Origin: Trichuris trichiura
Taxonomy: Eukaryota; Nematoda; Enoplea; Trichinellida; Trichuridae
Reading direction: 5' to 3'
NCBI GenBank assembly: GCA_037903355.1
Contig: JBAJFE010000035.1
Span: 496,001-560,000, forward strand
Length of the DNA stretch: 64,000 nucleotides
Below the pieces are notes generated by a model that was given only the letters and a program-made list of their open reading frames with translations, made no database searches and had not been told where the DNA came from. Position 1 is the stretch's first letter. Each line of letters begins with the position of its first letter. Below, in pieces: positions 47,393 to 60,227 of the stretch. Position numbers and translations under genes: made by a program.

Positions 47393-49279
47393 CACCTGTT
47401 AATCGTAATGGGATACAGTTTAAAATCAATGAATCATTTATTTCTTAAACTTCCTCGTAAAACTTCCGTAAGAGAAATTACATATAACGATGCAGCGGGC
47501 GCAGCTCGCTAGAACACTCTTCTGATAGTGCTGCTCTAAATTGCGTTAGCGTAATTACTGAATAGCAAGTATATAGGTCTTTTTAGGTTAGCTGAAGTGC
47601 ACGCGGCGAAAGTGCCACACATTGTAATCTATTGCAACTCCTTTTTGACTATGATAATGATCTATTCTGAGTTAAATCTTAAAGTGTTGGAATAGCTGTT
47701 GCTAAAAATCTGTTTTTACTCGCAAAGGTCATTTCGTTGAAAATGAAACTCGAATAACAACAGAGTTAATGTAACAGAGGCGAGTGAGTCATGAAGAAAC
47801 AACATAAGGGCCAGGAACTGCTGCCTTGCAAATGAATTTTCTGCTGTTGTATAATGATCATTTACGACGAATTCTTGGGACTAATCAACTCTCCTTCCTC
47901 TTTGCTCGCAATTCGTCTTCCTTTCTTCGAACGTTCATTTCGCAAAATCACTTATTCCGTCACCTACTGAAAGACTTCGCTATTCTTTTCTTCCTTCTTT
48001 CCTTTTCCTTCTTACTTTTTAAATTCTTCCCTGTTTTTAACCCTCCCACGAATTCCTTCCTTTAATGTAATTAATCTGAAAAGTGATCTACGAACGTAGC
48101 CTACGTTATTAATCATGCGCTGAAGAGGGGAGCAACGCTTACCGAAAGTCTCGCTAAATGAACGAAAATTTCGCCAGTCGAATTTCCATATCATAATATC
48201 ATCACGCATCGCGAAGGCCGTGGGAAAAATTATTGATTACCATGCCTGTTGTTAAACTTGACAATCGCGCTTGTTTCATACTGTCAAAATGGTTGATTCC
48301 ATTAAAAGAAACGAAAAATAAGACAACTGTTAGAGGAAAACTGTTCCTTGCCGTTTCACGTGCTTCGATGATGTCAGCGTGCAGAAGGTGGCAGCCTAAA
48401 TATGCGAAAACAAACACAGAAACACAGCATCGTGGTTGAACTGCTTACATGTAACCGGTTCCTATACTTCGAGAGAATGCCCCTACGCAGTACCGAACTA
48501 AGGGCAATTACGCCTCCAGCGAAGACTACTGAGTAGCTGAATAACGTTCTCTCATCGGTAAACTTTCTTTATCCTTGAGGAATAACTGCTCTCCGCCGAG
48601 GGTAAGAAGACGACAAACTCCCTGTTTCGCTGATCACATCTGCACTGAAGACGGGAACAGTGGCTTCCCGAAAACTTTGCTCAATAAAAAGACTTCACGG
48701 ACTGAACATCCCGTACTCTAAGCATTTGCACGCGCCCGTTAAAAAGGGTTTCGTTTTTAATGCGACATCAAAATAATAATAACAACCTGAAGAAACTTTT
48801 TTGTATTGTGTGCGACCATTATCGTGTTCAGTTGTTCATTCACCGAAGCTTTAAGGTATACGCAGAGATGACCAGTCATCAATGGCAAACAACAGAATTT
48901 GTTACGCATTCAGTAGCCTGTTTTCGGTAAAAGTAAGCCCAGAGATGTATTCTTTCTTTGTGGAACATAGGCGTACACAAATGTAGTCTATATGCTTAGT
49001 AACTCTGACTTACCGTTCACGAAATGGGAATTATAATAATTTCTCATCTTTTGTTACGATAACCTGCTCCAGTCTATTTTACTCAGTAGTGTTCATTGGA
49101 AAACAGATTAGACCTGCTGCGCTTTAGTTTTCAGAGAAAACAGAATGTCAACGATCAGCCAAGTTAATTTTATTGACGTAGTATCAAGACGAGCACTACA
49201 AGGAAATAGAATACAAAATAAGTTTTGCCGGTGCACAAAGTAAGTCACGAAATAAATTTCAGATTGCGGCTCAACTCAT
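47393..49279. other. Intergenic; contains a hairpin-motif half element
   Basis: A pyrimidine-rich TTCCTTC tract lies at 47890-48060. A half element with the hairpin motif (48645-48674) ends near 48745 at CGCCCGTTAAAAAGGG, the same terminus as the palindrome family. No gene was seen. Confidence 0.5.
48645..48674 (+). other. Hammerhead-core-like hairpin motif
   Basis: CTGAAGAC, stem GGGAA/TTCCC with loop CAGTGGC, then GAAAAC. AATAAAAAG follows within 12 bp. Confidence 0.6.
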
Positions 49280-49363
49280 TGACAAGAGTGGGATTCGAAC
49301 CCACGCCCACAGAAGTGGACTGCGACCTGAACGCAGCGCCTTGGACCGCTCGGCCATCTTGCC
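49280..49363 (-). tRNA. tRNA-Leu(CAG)
   Basis: 84-nt type II tRNA. The acceptor GGCAAGA pairs with TCTTGTC through one G-T pair, with discriminator A. The anticodon loop TTCAGGT gives CAG. A long variable arm and the T arm GGTTCGAATCC are present. Confidence 0.94.
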
Positions 49364-49898
49364 AGTGAGTACACGAAGTTTCAGGACTAATTTTAACATT
49401 TATGTTAAAAATAGAACCTTTGCAGTGAAAATAGAGGAAATGGTTACCCGAAAGCAACTTGCGCTTTTACAAAAATAACGAAACAGGCTCTAAACACAAA
49501 GTTATAACGCGGTAATTAACCGACGACACTGAAGCAACGGGTATGCAAAACCTGGCTTAGGTGTCAACTTTTCAACAGCATCAGTTTACCTTTGCTGACA
49601 ACGTGTTTGAGCAGTACTAGAGAAACAAATGTTTCGTTCAATTCACAGTCCAAAAACAGGAGTTATACGAAAGCTCCATGGCTTTCGTGACCACTTTTCT
49701 GAATAAACTCCCTACATGGTCACTTTACGATAGTCAAAGAGACACTTTGCAGTGCATCACGGGAGAGCTTGTTAGCAATACTTCATTACACTAAAGAGCA
49801 ATGCTCTCAAAACTGAGTACTCAAAGTTCAAAAGGTTTGCCGTGTAGATAAATCAAATTGACAATTTGATGTCGTTGCAAAAGCATCGCCTTTAAGTA
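49364..49898. other. Intergenic, no gene recognised
   Basis: Between tRNA-Leu(CAG) and the deleted Tigger element; nothing recognisable. Confidence 0.4.
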
Positions 49899-51082
49899 CG
49901 GTCGGCCTTCGTTATCCGCGGAGTTCTATACAACGCGGTTCGTCTGGCGTGAAGTAGTGACGTCATCTTACATGGCAGTACACGAGATAGAGCCTAGAAC
50001 AGTCAGCAGCTGCTGGAAGCGTTCGTGGGGAGACGCAGCCACTGAATGAGAGGACTTAGGTGCCATTGATGAGGAAGTCATGGACATAGTGAATATTGCC
50101 AAGCAGTTGGGTGGTGAGGGTTTCACCGACATGATAGAAGACAATATCAGGGAGCACATTGAAGATTGTGGAGAACCGTTTACCAATGACGAACTCAAGG
50201 AACTGATGCAATCACCTACGGGCAGCGACGACGACGTTATGGAAGATACAGGAGCCTAAACACCCTCAGATTGGACGCCACAAAAGCGCGCCAGCATTTT
50301 CTGGCAAGCGCAAGTTCTGAAGGATATGATTGCTAACTACGATCCATCCATGGAACGTAACATCATGGTTACATGAGGAATAACGGCTTCGTTGAAGCCG
50401 CTACAAGATTTATTCGATAAAGCGAAGAAAATGAAGATACAGCTCCCTATAACAATGTTTTTAAATAAAGCTCCGGCAGCTGCGGAGCCTAACATTTTAA
50501 GGCCAGAAGTTTCGTTACTAACAAGTTCAAGAAACCGTAGGACTGGCTGTTCTCCAGGAGATCTGCGCCCATCTACAGAAAGAAGATAAATTGATTCATG
50601 ATGCCCCAAACGTTTCTGCCGAAGACATTTTGCTTTATGTGGATGTGTTCTGTGTGATGTTCACTATTCCTGCTTAAGTGCACGCATGTATTTTATATTT
50701 CCTCTACGCTGTGCCCATTCCGCGCACCAGTAAATCATTTAGCTCATTAAAGCAAGGTGATTCCTAGACGTTTATAGGAAAAGCATCTTACTCCTTTCTT
50801 GTATCTGATGGCCTGGACTCTGATGACTGGCCCCAATAGATAAGCGCAGTCTCATCGATGTCCTTATCTCGTAATTAGATTCCGTCGTACCAAGCCTTGA
50901 AGGATCACTAGGTAGGATAACCGTTCCGGAAGGAATTCAAGGGGTCAAGACGAAATACGCGCCTAGAATATTAGCTATTTGGTCTTTTTCATAAGGCATC
51001 CTATATAACGCAGATCCAGCTTATCGCGAGGAAATGCTCAAAATTTTGGACGAATTAGCCGCGGATAACGAGGGGCCCACTG
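49899..51082 (+). mobile_element. Internally deleted Tigger element
   Basis: The left terminus CGGTCGGCCTTCGTTATCCG and the right terminus (reads CAGTGGGCCCCTCGTTATCC inward) are flanked by TA on both sides. Only the 3' part of the transposase remains (about 49980-50260, including EEVMDIVNIAKQLGGEGF). It is homologous to 32540-32720 of the longer copy. The DNA-binding and catalytic regions are deleted. Confidence 0.85.
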
Positions 51083-51375
51083 TAGATTAAAACTGAAAAA
51101 ACTGAGAATTGAGAAAGCTGTGTCAACTTATTAATTCTTCAAAACCGTATAAAAGCACAAGTTACGGGGATTCGTAATTAAAGGAAACACGCTTATGGCA
51201 ATATGCAAAACTTCCCGAAATGTACCATTACGCTATTTGCTATCGAACGATTTTGCTCACACCTTTCGAAGCAATCCATGCTTTCCAATTCAATAAAGCA
51301 CTTTCTCTCTTCTAGCAACGCATATATACACTAACCCTTGCAGCTAGTTTCTGTGCTCGGAAGCTTGTACTTCTC

Positions 51376-51459
51376 GACTGGATGGCCGAGTGGTCCAAGG
51401 CGCTGCGTTAAGGCCGCAGTCTACTCCGGTGGGCGTGGGTTCGAATCCCACTCCAGTCA
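51376..51459 (+). tRNA. tRNA-Leu(AAG), second copy
   Basis: 84 nt, identical base for base to the minus-strand gene at 4944-5027: same AAG anticodon, long variable arm and discriminator A. Confidence 0.95.
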
Positions 51460-51829
51460 TATTCACACTACATGTTGAGCATAATCACAGTGCTGTTTTA
51501 ACCAGAGATATTATTTCTCATTTAACATTAACCGCGAGATAGCTATATTCAACATTTTTGTTGGCCTTCGTCACAATAACGTCTTGCTCACTTGCGAGAC
51601 ATGCAGATGTGAGTAAAAGGAAGGTCACACAGGCCATGTTCACGGGATCGAACGGAAACTTAACAAACTAATCCTTGGTATATAAACGAATATTTTAAAC
51701 CTAAATTTAAAATGATCCCGGTTAAAAAAGGGACTGACTATACGACAAGTACAAGTGATGTTCGGAAAGTTCCCGGAAAGACGGTGCAGTGCCTAACAGG
51801 ACGCCAACCGATGGACCAAAACATGTTTA
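51460..51829. other. Intergenic, no gene recognised
   Basis: No gene, RNA or repeat recognised between the tRNA and the half palindrome. Confidence 0.4.
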
Positions 51830-52079
51830 CTCTGCTGGAGCTGCATTGCAGTGTACGGGAGCTTAGCTTCCTTACACTGCTGACGACGGAACAAGAGCAG
51901 TCCCGAAACGTACTGTATAGAGTTTGTTCTGTATTTTCTCTAACAATTTGCTCATCCATTCGTTGGTAGGGCATTTTGAAGTTTATTTACAGATACATCA
52001 AACAGTCCAAACCCGTGAACCAGAAAACCAACCATGGAACAACGCAAGCCTGTTAAAAGATACCCCGTCTTTCGAAAAA
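51830..52079. mobile_element. Half element of the palindromic hairpin-motif family
   Basis: Equivalent to the right half of 30252-30591: hairpin motif at 51880-51909, then AACAATTTGCTCATCCATTC, TTTTGAAGTTTATTTACAG, and the terminus CCTGTTAAAAGATACC. It directly abuts the inner boundary of the right duplication arm. Confidence 0.75.
51880..51909 (+). other. Hammerhead-core-like hairpin motif
   Basis: CTGACGAC, GGAAC, loop, GTCCC, GAAAC. This copy has the exact GAAAC box but one weakened stem pair. Confidence 0.55.
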
Positions 52080-52785
52080 CATGTTTAATCTTAATACCGT
52101 TACCTTCGGACTTGTACGGAAGGGCAACTTTGTCCGACGCTGCGTCAATGTGGTACAAACTGCTCCTGAAGCACTCGTTTTTCTCGTGATATGGAAAATC
52201 ATTGTTTTGAGATCGGAGCTAACATTAAAATTCTATCCAAACTTGGTTGGCAACCGAGGAGATTCCTTCAACCTTTGCAGCAGGTTAGCAGTATTGCACC
52301 ATCTAAATCGGCTGTCTATAAGTGGATAAGGCGTTTCAAGGGAGACAGAGAGGTTACCGCAGTTAACCGTAATAGAAGTCTTTTCTGCAAAATTTTTCCA
52401 CAAATACTGATATCGCAAAAGTTTTCCCATGTGAGCGGATTGAGAGAAAAATTTTGAGAATCTATGCCCCAGAAGAACTGCTCTGTTCACTTACTTGCCT
52501 TCTGTCAGCCATCCTCTTGCGCGACGCCAGTTACGCGACGAGAAAGTTCAGATCTACTATGCTGCAGGGAAATTGATGTTCGCGCACAACGGGCGGGCTC
52601 GACAACGCGCACAAAGCAATAATGAGCAATCAGAAAAGCGACGAGGCCTCACTAGCATTGTGCACGGTTTAGTGAGCGTTGTGGGCAGAAAAAGTCTTTC
52701 GCGCCTGCGCAGAAGACAACGCTGCTGCACAGGCATGCAACGATACTAGTGCAATTATAATGCCGGCCTGTAGTGCATATGTCCT

Positions 52786-52860
52786 TGTGAAAAAATGTGG
52801 CCAGTATTTTACGCCGAACAAAATGCGTTGTATAGAATCTTCTGATAACGAAGGCCGACC
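52786..52860 (-). mobile_element. Tigger-like terminal fragment
   Basis: Inverted counterpart of 18211-18275 in the other arm. Confidence 0.6.
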
Positions 52861-53193
52861 ATATTTCAAAAAACATGGCGGCACACCAAGGTGCCTGTTG
52901 CACATTTCGAAGTACAACTATTCTGTTACTGTTTGGCGAATTTTCTATTCAATCGCACGCGTCTCTCTTATCGCTATTGCTAAATAGTACTGTCTAGGAA
53001 AGGAATTAGATCGCGCGTATATGCACTAACACGTTAAGCGTACTATGCTTTCAAATTATGCTGTGATCAAAATGCTTCTCTTCTTTAATGAGATTACGTT
53101 CATACGTTCTTTCCTCTCAACTATTGTTCCAACAATTTGCTGCGATTGTTGCTGCCGCCGCCGCAAAGCATGTTGTTGTTGAAGGCACTTAGT

Positions 53194-53209
53194 GGCCCTG
53201 AAAAGGGCC
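53194..53209 (-). terminator. Histone mRNA 3' stem-loop (H3 copy 3)
   Basis: Minus strand GGCCCTTTTCAGGGCC, preceded by TGACCCCAAAC, 36 bp after the stop. Confidence 0.97.
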
Positions 53210-53245
53210 GTTTGGGGTCAAAAAAAAATGAGACAAAAAGTCTCC

Positions 53246-53704
<459 letters not shown>

Positions 53705-53947
53705 CTATCGCAACACTGACTAAAAATAACGCACAGTAGGCTTGGCGTTAACTTTGCTGCAAGCCTATTGGACTTCATTTGACCCAGTGCGATAAGCATC
53801 GATCGTTTGATAAAAGTAAACGCTTAGTAGAGAAATGCGTGGGCAGATAAACTTCCTGTTTATGTGCACAAATGCTTCCCTAATCGCTATGGTGATCCCG
53901 GTTGCAAAGAAAGGAAAGCAGCTAATCGACGGTAAAACTGTTTAAGG

Positions 53948-54651
53948 CAGGGGTGGGGAACTTTTTTGGTGCCGCGGGCCGTTTAGACGTTTATAAGACT
54001 GTTCGCGGGCCCTATAGCATACTTAAACGAAAAACAGCCGGCTTTATTTGCACGTATGTTTATTAAGTCCCCCCTAATGGGATGCTTGGAACTGCTTTTC
54101 CCTGGTGAGGAATCCCCGAGATAAAAGGCAGAGTTTTGAGACAATTCTGCAACCCAGTTGTCAAGAACATAAGCGCAACTACAGAGAACGAAATAACCTT
54201 TTTGTACTTCAAAGACGTAAAGGACAAGCAGCCGGCGCAAACCGATGAAAACGATAGCAAGAGAAGGCGAGAACGATGCCAGTGGCTACTGAAAACAAAA
54301 AATGCAGAAGTGCTCTAGCAAGCTGGACAGTCGTTACCTCGAACAAAGCAACGGTCCACGCTACTTACGCGCGCACACACACTATAGTGACACCTATTGC
54401 TTGTCACCTAGGACTAACAATGTCGGTTTGCCGACAGAGAGCTGTCAGCAACGCAGTCTTCCTAGCCAGCCTGATGCCCCCTGCTTGTTACGCAAGATTT
54501 ATCTTTTTACTAGGATTCACATACGATACGTTTATCGCATTATGAAAAATAACCTCCCACAATCACATTTCACTGAATCTCGTGTCCATGTGCGGTTGCC
54601 CCTGCGCGTGGGCGGAAAAGGGTCTCGCGGGCCGGACGTTCCCCACCCCTG
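53948..54651. mobile_element. hAT-type MITE, copy 2 (704 bp)
   Basis: Inverted counterpart of 16442-17123 with the same target duplication (GTTTAAGG at 53940-53947 and 54652-54659), so this insertion predates the duplication. Ends CAGGGGTGGGGAAC and CCCCACCCCTG. Confidence 0.88.
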
Positions 54652-55349
54652 GTTTAAGGGCAACTGCACAGCTGTGTTGCATTGTTCATTGCACTCTGCG
54701 AGCGCGTTTATTACGTAAGGTCAGCATTGGTGCAGAAACTGTTCACCATTCCTTTGGCTTGAGGGGATGTGAAAATCTGCTCAGCGGCTAGAAACATTCC
54801 TTTGGCGTCACTGTTTTTGAACTCTTGGCGACGAGCCAAACATGTGTCGTCGATTGTGAATGCCATGGCGTTCATCGCGTAGATAGTTCGTTAGTGATAC
54901 ATGGTGTTTCCGTTAAGTTTACCGAGAGCTCATAAAACAAACGTAAGGATCGAAACGCCGATTGCCACAAACTATTGAATGAAGCAAGTTCGAGTAAGAT
55001 CATTTCCGATATCATCAGAAAAGCATCCTAACTCTTTTCAAGGACTTAGGACTTATACGACTTAAATGAGCTGTAGTTCTGGTTCCATGAAAGTCTTTGA
55101 AGAAAGAATGGACCTCCTTTCCAAAATCCTTGGAATGAATGTGTTGTGCATTTTTCTCGCCGCCGTTAGCACCGCTGTGTACAGTTATCTCAAATTCCAC
55201 TGTATTGGTGTTATGGTGCGTTTTCGTACTTGCTAAGCTGCCTTCAAAATTTGTAATTGAAAATTTGATTTCCAACAGGGCAAAATTTTATGCTGTGTTG
55301 AAGTATGGCAAAACGTAGAACCACGTCCGGGAAAAAGATAAAAGCGGAG

Positions 55350-55378
55350 CTTTCGGAGCTTACTTGTTCCGTCTTCAC
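55350..55378 (-). other. Hammerhead-core-like hairpin motif (degenerate)
   Basis: Minus strand GTGAAGAC, GGA, loop ACAAGTAAGC, TCC, GAAAG. Better paired than its duplicate at 15704-15732. Confidence 0.45.
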
Positions 55379-56949
55379 GGCTAAGTTTTGGACTGTACGA
55401 CAGCTTACCGTAGAATCGTAAAAAATGGGGTTTAGTTGCCGTTAGTATGCACAGAATGTGATCAGAGTTTTAGGAATTTCTCTTTTCGTCATCAGGGATA
55501 GTTGTTAAGCCAAGGGCAAATTGTTAGTGCTCGTCACGGTCTTATTCTCTTTAAATTTTGTACCGTTCACCGACCGACACAGCTTGTCGTTGAAATTTGC
55601 TAATCAGCATCAGTCGTCTAGGGATTAATGATGATCACATTGCGAACTTCTTTTTCTGATAAATTTTTATGTAAAACGCAATCGCAAGGGATCATCAGTT
55701 TAGTATGAATGCTATTTTTTCAGTTTCCAGAACGACGGGTGCTTTCTTAACGAGACGATGTTTCATTACTGGTTGCTGTCGTTCGTTTTTCCAACGGGTT
55801 TCGTTAATTAAACCAAAGTAACTGTTCTACCAACTTTCGTAGAGCAGTTCAATAGTTTCTGGTTGGATGAGGAAGGAAAGACGGAAAATGATTTGGTGGC
55901 ATGCCAGTTATTCTAAAAAGAGAATTGTCCCGTTGCCAGGAATTCAGAAGGTGGTTAGGCAGATATGGTTACAGCTTTTCATCGGTAAACGTTTGCCTTC
56001 GGAGATGGTTGGGCACTGCTTATGACGGAAATGCTGCTCTTCTGATGCACCTTCATTACCCACATTTCCTCAAAATGGGATGGAGTTTTTTATGTTAAAG
56101 TAGCATAGAGGGTTAAGTACTTCAGTAATAGAACTGTTGTGTTCTTCTTTTGGAAACCAGTAGGTTGAAGCGCGAAGGGTATTAGGGCACATTAGTCTTG
56201 GTCAAATGTAAAGTCAGTGAGTTTATTTGGGCGACTATTAACGATTCACCCTTTATTTACCCTTTTGTTGTGGAAAATAATCTTTGCGCTACCGTAAGAA
56301 AGTAGGATGGATAGGTTTTTAACGTCAGGATTGCAAAAAATCTTCAGTTCTGCAGCTCCTAGTCATTAATGTTTTTTTTTCGTTGCATTATACTATCGAA
56401 GCACCCTAATTCAATGCTTAAAAGCTTGTTCTTAAAGCTCTCGAAAGGCGTATTACTAGGCTTTTCGCTTATTTCGGGGATCTAACCTTTCGATTTGTTT
56501 ACATCTTAGTTTTTCCATAACAAAAGTTGTTTGGCCCAACGCAGCGAACATAGGATGCTCTACTGTCCTAGTGAAGCTACTGAAATGAATCAAGTGTTGC
56601 AAAGGGTTTGCGCATTTAGTAGGTAAATATCGGCTGGGCGCAAAGATTCCTTTCCTTTATGCTAATCAGATTCTTACCGATAAGAATGACCTCGGCCGAG
56701 GAAGAATTTCGTTGCTGCAACAATCTGAACCTGCGTTCGATTGGTGGTTTGCCATTTTTTGCACGATGTTTCTGGAATCCTTACGACCATTTATTTAAGA
56801 AAATTTCGGTAAATTCAGTCAGTTGCTTCAGTACATGGTTTCAGACACGGAGCGCTTAATTTCCGACGCTAGACAATGACCTCATAAAATACCATATACA
56901 CTGTTCTCATTTCAATTCCGTCACATAGAAGAAAAGCCTGCTTAAACGC

Positions 56950-57023
56950 GGCCGGATAGCTCAGTCGGTTAGAGCGTGGTGCTAATAACGCTAAGGTCGT
57001 GGGTTCGACCCCCACTCTGGCCA
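56950..57023 (+). tRNA. tRNA-Ile(AAT)
   Basis: 74-nt cloverleaf. The acceptor GGCCGGA pairs with TCTGGCC, with discriminator A. The anticodon loop CTAATAA gives AAT. The T arm is GTGGGTTCGACCCCCAC. Confidence 0.94.
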
Positions 57024-57699
57024 TTTCCATACACAATACGAAGCAAAAACCGCAAAGTAGGTTAAAAGTAATCGTGAAGGACAAAGCGTTTTAAGCCCTT
57101 TGCAACAACTGTTTTTCTTTCAATGAAAGCTAACTTTACACCTACCTATCAAACCTTTATGAATACAGTCCATCAGAAGCTCAGCCCATTAAGCGTGGGC
57201 TAAGCAGTCGGCAACGAGGGTATTACAAAATTAATATTTTAGTATTACTCAAAGTATTAATAAGCTATATTATTTATTAATCGATCCATTTAGATACGAG
57301 ATGAGGTGCTTTGAATTTGACACATTGAAATACCGATATACCCTAACTACCTGTCAATTTTACCCACTATAGCCTTTTCCCGTGAGCATGAGCAAAAGAA
57401 ATACAGTATTGATTAATATGAACTAAATAACCTCTACAACTGGGTTCACATTTCTATCTCTTTTTTCTATGCTTTTATCTTTACAAGCAAATTAACGATA
57501 AGTTACAGTTATGTTCTCTTAATTTTATGGCACTTTCAACTTGTGTTCATACAGATCGACTTAGTATCAGCAATATATGCAACAGCTCACGCTAAAATAA
57601 TAGAACGTGGGTTTTAAAATCGCGAAACTCATTCTGCGGTACTATAAAAACATGCATACAAGCCTTAGTATTCAATTTATTGCGCAAAAAGAAAGTTAT
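57024..57699. other. Intergenic between two tRNA-Ile genes
   Basis: AT-rich, no gene seen. Confidence 0.45.
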
Positions 57700-57773
57700 T
57701 GGCCAGAGTGGGGGTCGAACCCACGACCTTAGCGTTATTAGCACCACGCTCTAACCGACTGAGCTATCCGGCC
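57700..57773 (-). tRNA. tRNA-Ile(AAT), inverted copy
   Basis: Exact reverse complement of the gene at 56950-57023, so the two genes face each other across 676 bp. Confidence 0.94.
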
Positions 57774-58769
57774 GTTGGAAGCAACTTGACTGACACATAA
57801 AAAGTATAGTTCCTTTGTGAACTAAAACAAAACTCCCCAACTCGCGTGGGTCGCGTTTCGGTCCCTTCCGCTGGCGAATATTGGACGGGCAACGCACAAA
57901 GACCCATAAACGCTTGTTTTCATGGGTTAAACATGTCAAACAAATTAAAGGTTCAGGTAATAAACAGTATAGTACTACAATGTACACGGTAAACTGTCGG
58001 CATGTAATGTAAACGAAACAAGTTCCATAAGATTGGCAAAGAAATTGTCCATACTTTTAGAGCAAGGAAGCAGAAGATTTCTTGTGAAGTCAGACATTTC
58101 ACAGACCCGAGACTAGGTAGGGAAGCAACTTAGTGGTGGCAAGATGTCCGTGACGGTACTTAAAGCGAACCTAAGCAGACAAGGAAAATAAAAGGAAATT
58201 TGTCCTTGTGCGTAATTGCTCACTTACAGAAAAGGTGCATTCCTTGCTATCCACCTTTGCTAAGTTAATAGTTGACGAATAATCTGTTTTCTTTTTTCTT
58301 TGGAACGGGCTTTTTTAAATTTTGTTCTAAAATTTTCGCGGAATTTCTAACCCGCTATTCATTAAACTTTTATTCCAAAAACGTTCTACGAAGCTTTCTG
58401 GTCTGTGCTTGACCTTTCATCAGCGTAAATTGTGCCGCCCGTCGAGTTGGTCTTTATGGTTGCAAGCCGCCTCATCCGACTAACTTTGGCAGAGACCTAC
58501 TGCCGTCATCTCTATCTTGAACCGTCAGGCTTCGGTCCCGCCTAGTCAGTCAGACGGCGCAGCGAGCTTCCAACTAACCTTCCGCGACGGCGGCACACTA
58601 ACAAATGAGGACCAACGAGCATTCAATCGACATTTGCCCGTTTGTTCTAAACAAAGGGGTTTTAAACTTGCTTTCCCGTCACTCCGCCTTCATTCTTCTG
58701 CACCTCTCGTTGTCCTCTTCTTCTCTTGTTTCATTTTTTTCTTTTTTGTTCTTTTGAGTGTGTCATTTC
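57774..58769. other. Intergenic, no gene recognised
   Basis: Frames at 57751-57987 and 58517-58783 show no recognisable domain; the first overlaps the tRNA. Confidence 0.45.
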
Positions 58770-58925
58770 TGAATTTTTCTTAATAATCGCTTATCCATTC
58801 GTGGGTAGAGCAGTTGTTTCGTCTAATCACAGATACAATCGTACAGAAAAAATGGAAAAAGGCCACTCAAGATCTACCAAACATGAAGCACAAGCCCGTT
58901 ACAAAGCACCCTGTGTTTAAAAAGG
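58770..58925 (+). mobile_element. Terminal fragment of the palindromic family
   Basis: Matches the outer right arm of 37554-37926: TAATCGCTTATCCATTCG, GGTAGAGCAGTTGTTTCGT, then the terminus GCCCGTTACAAAGCACCC. The copia fragment begins directly after it. Confidence 0.65.
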
Positions 58926-59285
58926 ATCCTTTCGATGCATTTTTCCTGTCCAATGACGATGGTTCTTCTGTTTCAATTATTGCTACTCTCGAGCCCGATG
59001 AAATATGATAGATTACCGATCGTAATTTCAAATTCAATATTCAATTTCCTGACAATGTCATTCAGAACCATTGTATCTGAGCAACAAAGACGACCGTCAT
59101 CAACATATAGTGCAAGAATAAAACGTTTCCGCAGCAATCCGTCAGACACACAGACGCACCGATCAGCTTGCGCCCGCCTCAGGTTTAGTGTCATTAAGAA
59201 GTCATGAAAGCTTCTGCTTCAGGCTCTTGGTGCCTGCTTCAGACCATGTATTGCACGTTTTAACTTGCAGACTCGTCCGGATTGT
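58926..59285 (-). mobile_element. Ty1/copia reverse transcriptase fragment
   Basis: Minus strand reads as degraded copia RT. The block LKRAIHGLKQAPRA is followed by a stop where Trp is expected. Next come a diverged segment ending ADRCVCV and the catalytic YVDD in ILALYVDDGRLC. FEITIGNLSYFIG and TIVIGQEKCIERI follow. All are in family order. The longest clean frame is 58973..59194. No LTRs, gag or integrase were found. It is bounded on both sides by palindromic-family sequence. Confidence 0.85.
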
Positions 59286-59301
59286 GTCCACATCTTGACC
59301 G

Positions 59302-59330
59302 CTGACGACGGGTCGCGACAAACCCGAAAG
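59302..59330 (+). other. Hammerhead-core-like hairpin motif
   Basis: CTGACGAC, stem GGGT/ACCC with loop CGCGACAA, then GAAAG. TAATAAAGACATT follows at about 59390, as in the 40248 palindrome. Confidence 0.6.
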
Positions 59331-60227
59331 CTCCGGAGAAACATTTCTCATTTATTGGCTTATCAACGGGACTCGACAGCCATAATAAAGACATTGTAAC
59401 AGACGAATTAATGCTAATTCTTTGCATAGTTGGTCAAGTCCTGGAACGGGTAGCAATGAGCGATGGCCTGCGGTAGATAAAACTAACGCGTTGTACCAAA
59501 ACGCTCGCAAATAATACGTTCGTTTTGCAGCACAGCGCTTGTAAGATTAATATGATAGACATACTTGCTACCGTTATACAAACAAACATTTTCAAAATGA
59601 GAGAAGTATGGGGATCGTTCAAGATAAGGTTTGAAACTGTGATTCACAGGAACCTGTGGTATCTTTTTCTTAAAGCCTTCGCGGCTTAAAAATCGGCTAA
59701 TACCGTTTTCTTCAGACAACATTTACGTGACAAAAATATTTTCCTATTATTCTCCTTTTTGTTTGGCATAAAAATCAACCATTTGTTCATTAATTACAAA
59801 GCTGTAATTGGGGTAAACGAAACGGAATATTGGATGAAGTATTCGACAGAAGTTCACTTGGCGATGCGTAACTTTATCCTAGTTAATTTTTTCTTCATTC
59901 AATGAATTGATGCTCTGTAATACTCGAAAAAAAACTATCAGAAAATAATCGCTCACCTATTTTTTCCTCCAGTTCGTGGAACAGTTTTGCGAATTTTCTC
60001 ATCCTGTACATAATGTTTCAAGACGTTGAGCTTTCCTTCGTAGCAGTGACCAGTTTATGAGATGTATTTATGCCAATAACAAATTCACACAGTTTAATGA
60101 AAGTGGAACCTCTTATAGAGTGCAACTGCAAGAGATAATCTTGAGTAAAATCATAAGTTGCATCTACACCTTTTATGCAATAATCAGTCTTCCAGGAAAG
60201 TGCGTTCGCCAGCCTGTCAAATTCTAG
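59331..60227. other. Intergenic; 3' side of CHAF1B
   Basis: Two overlapping minus frames at 59434-59722 are not recognisable. No gene was seen. Confidence 0.45.

Noticed and set aside
57751..57987. 78-codon minus-strand open frame
   Set aside because: It overlaps the tRNA-Ile gene and shows no protein features.
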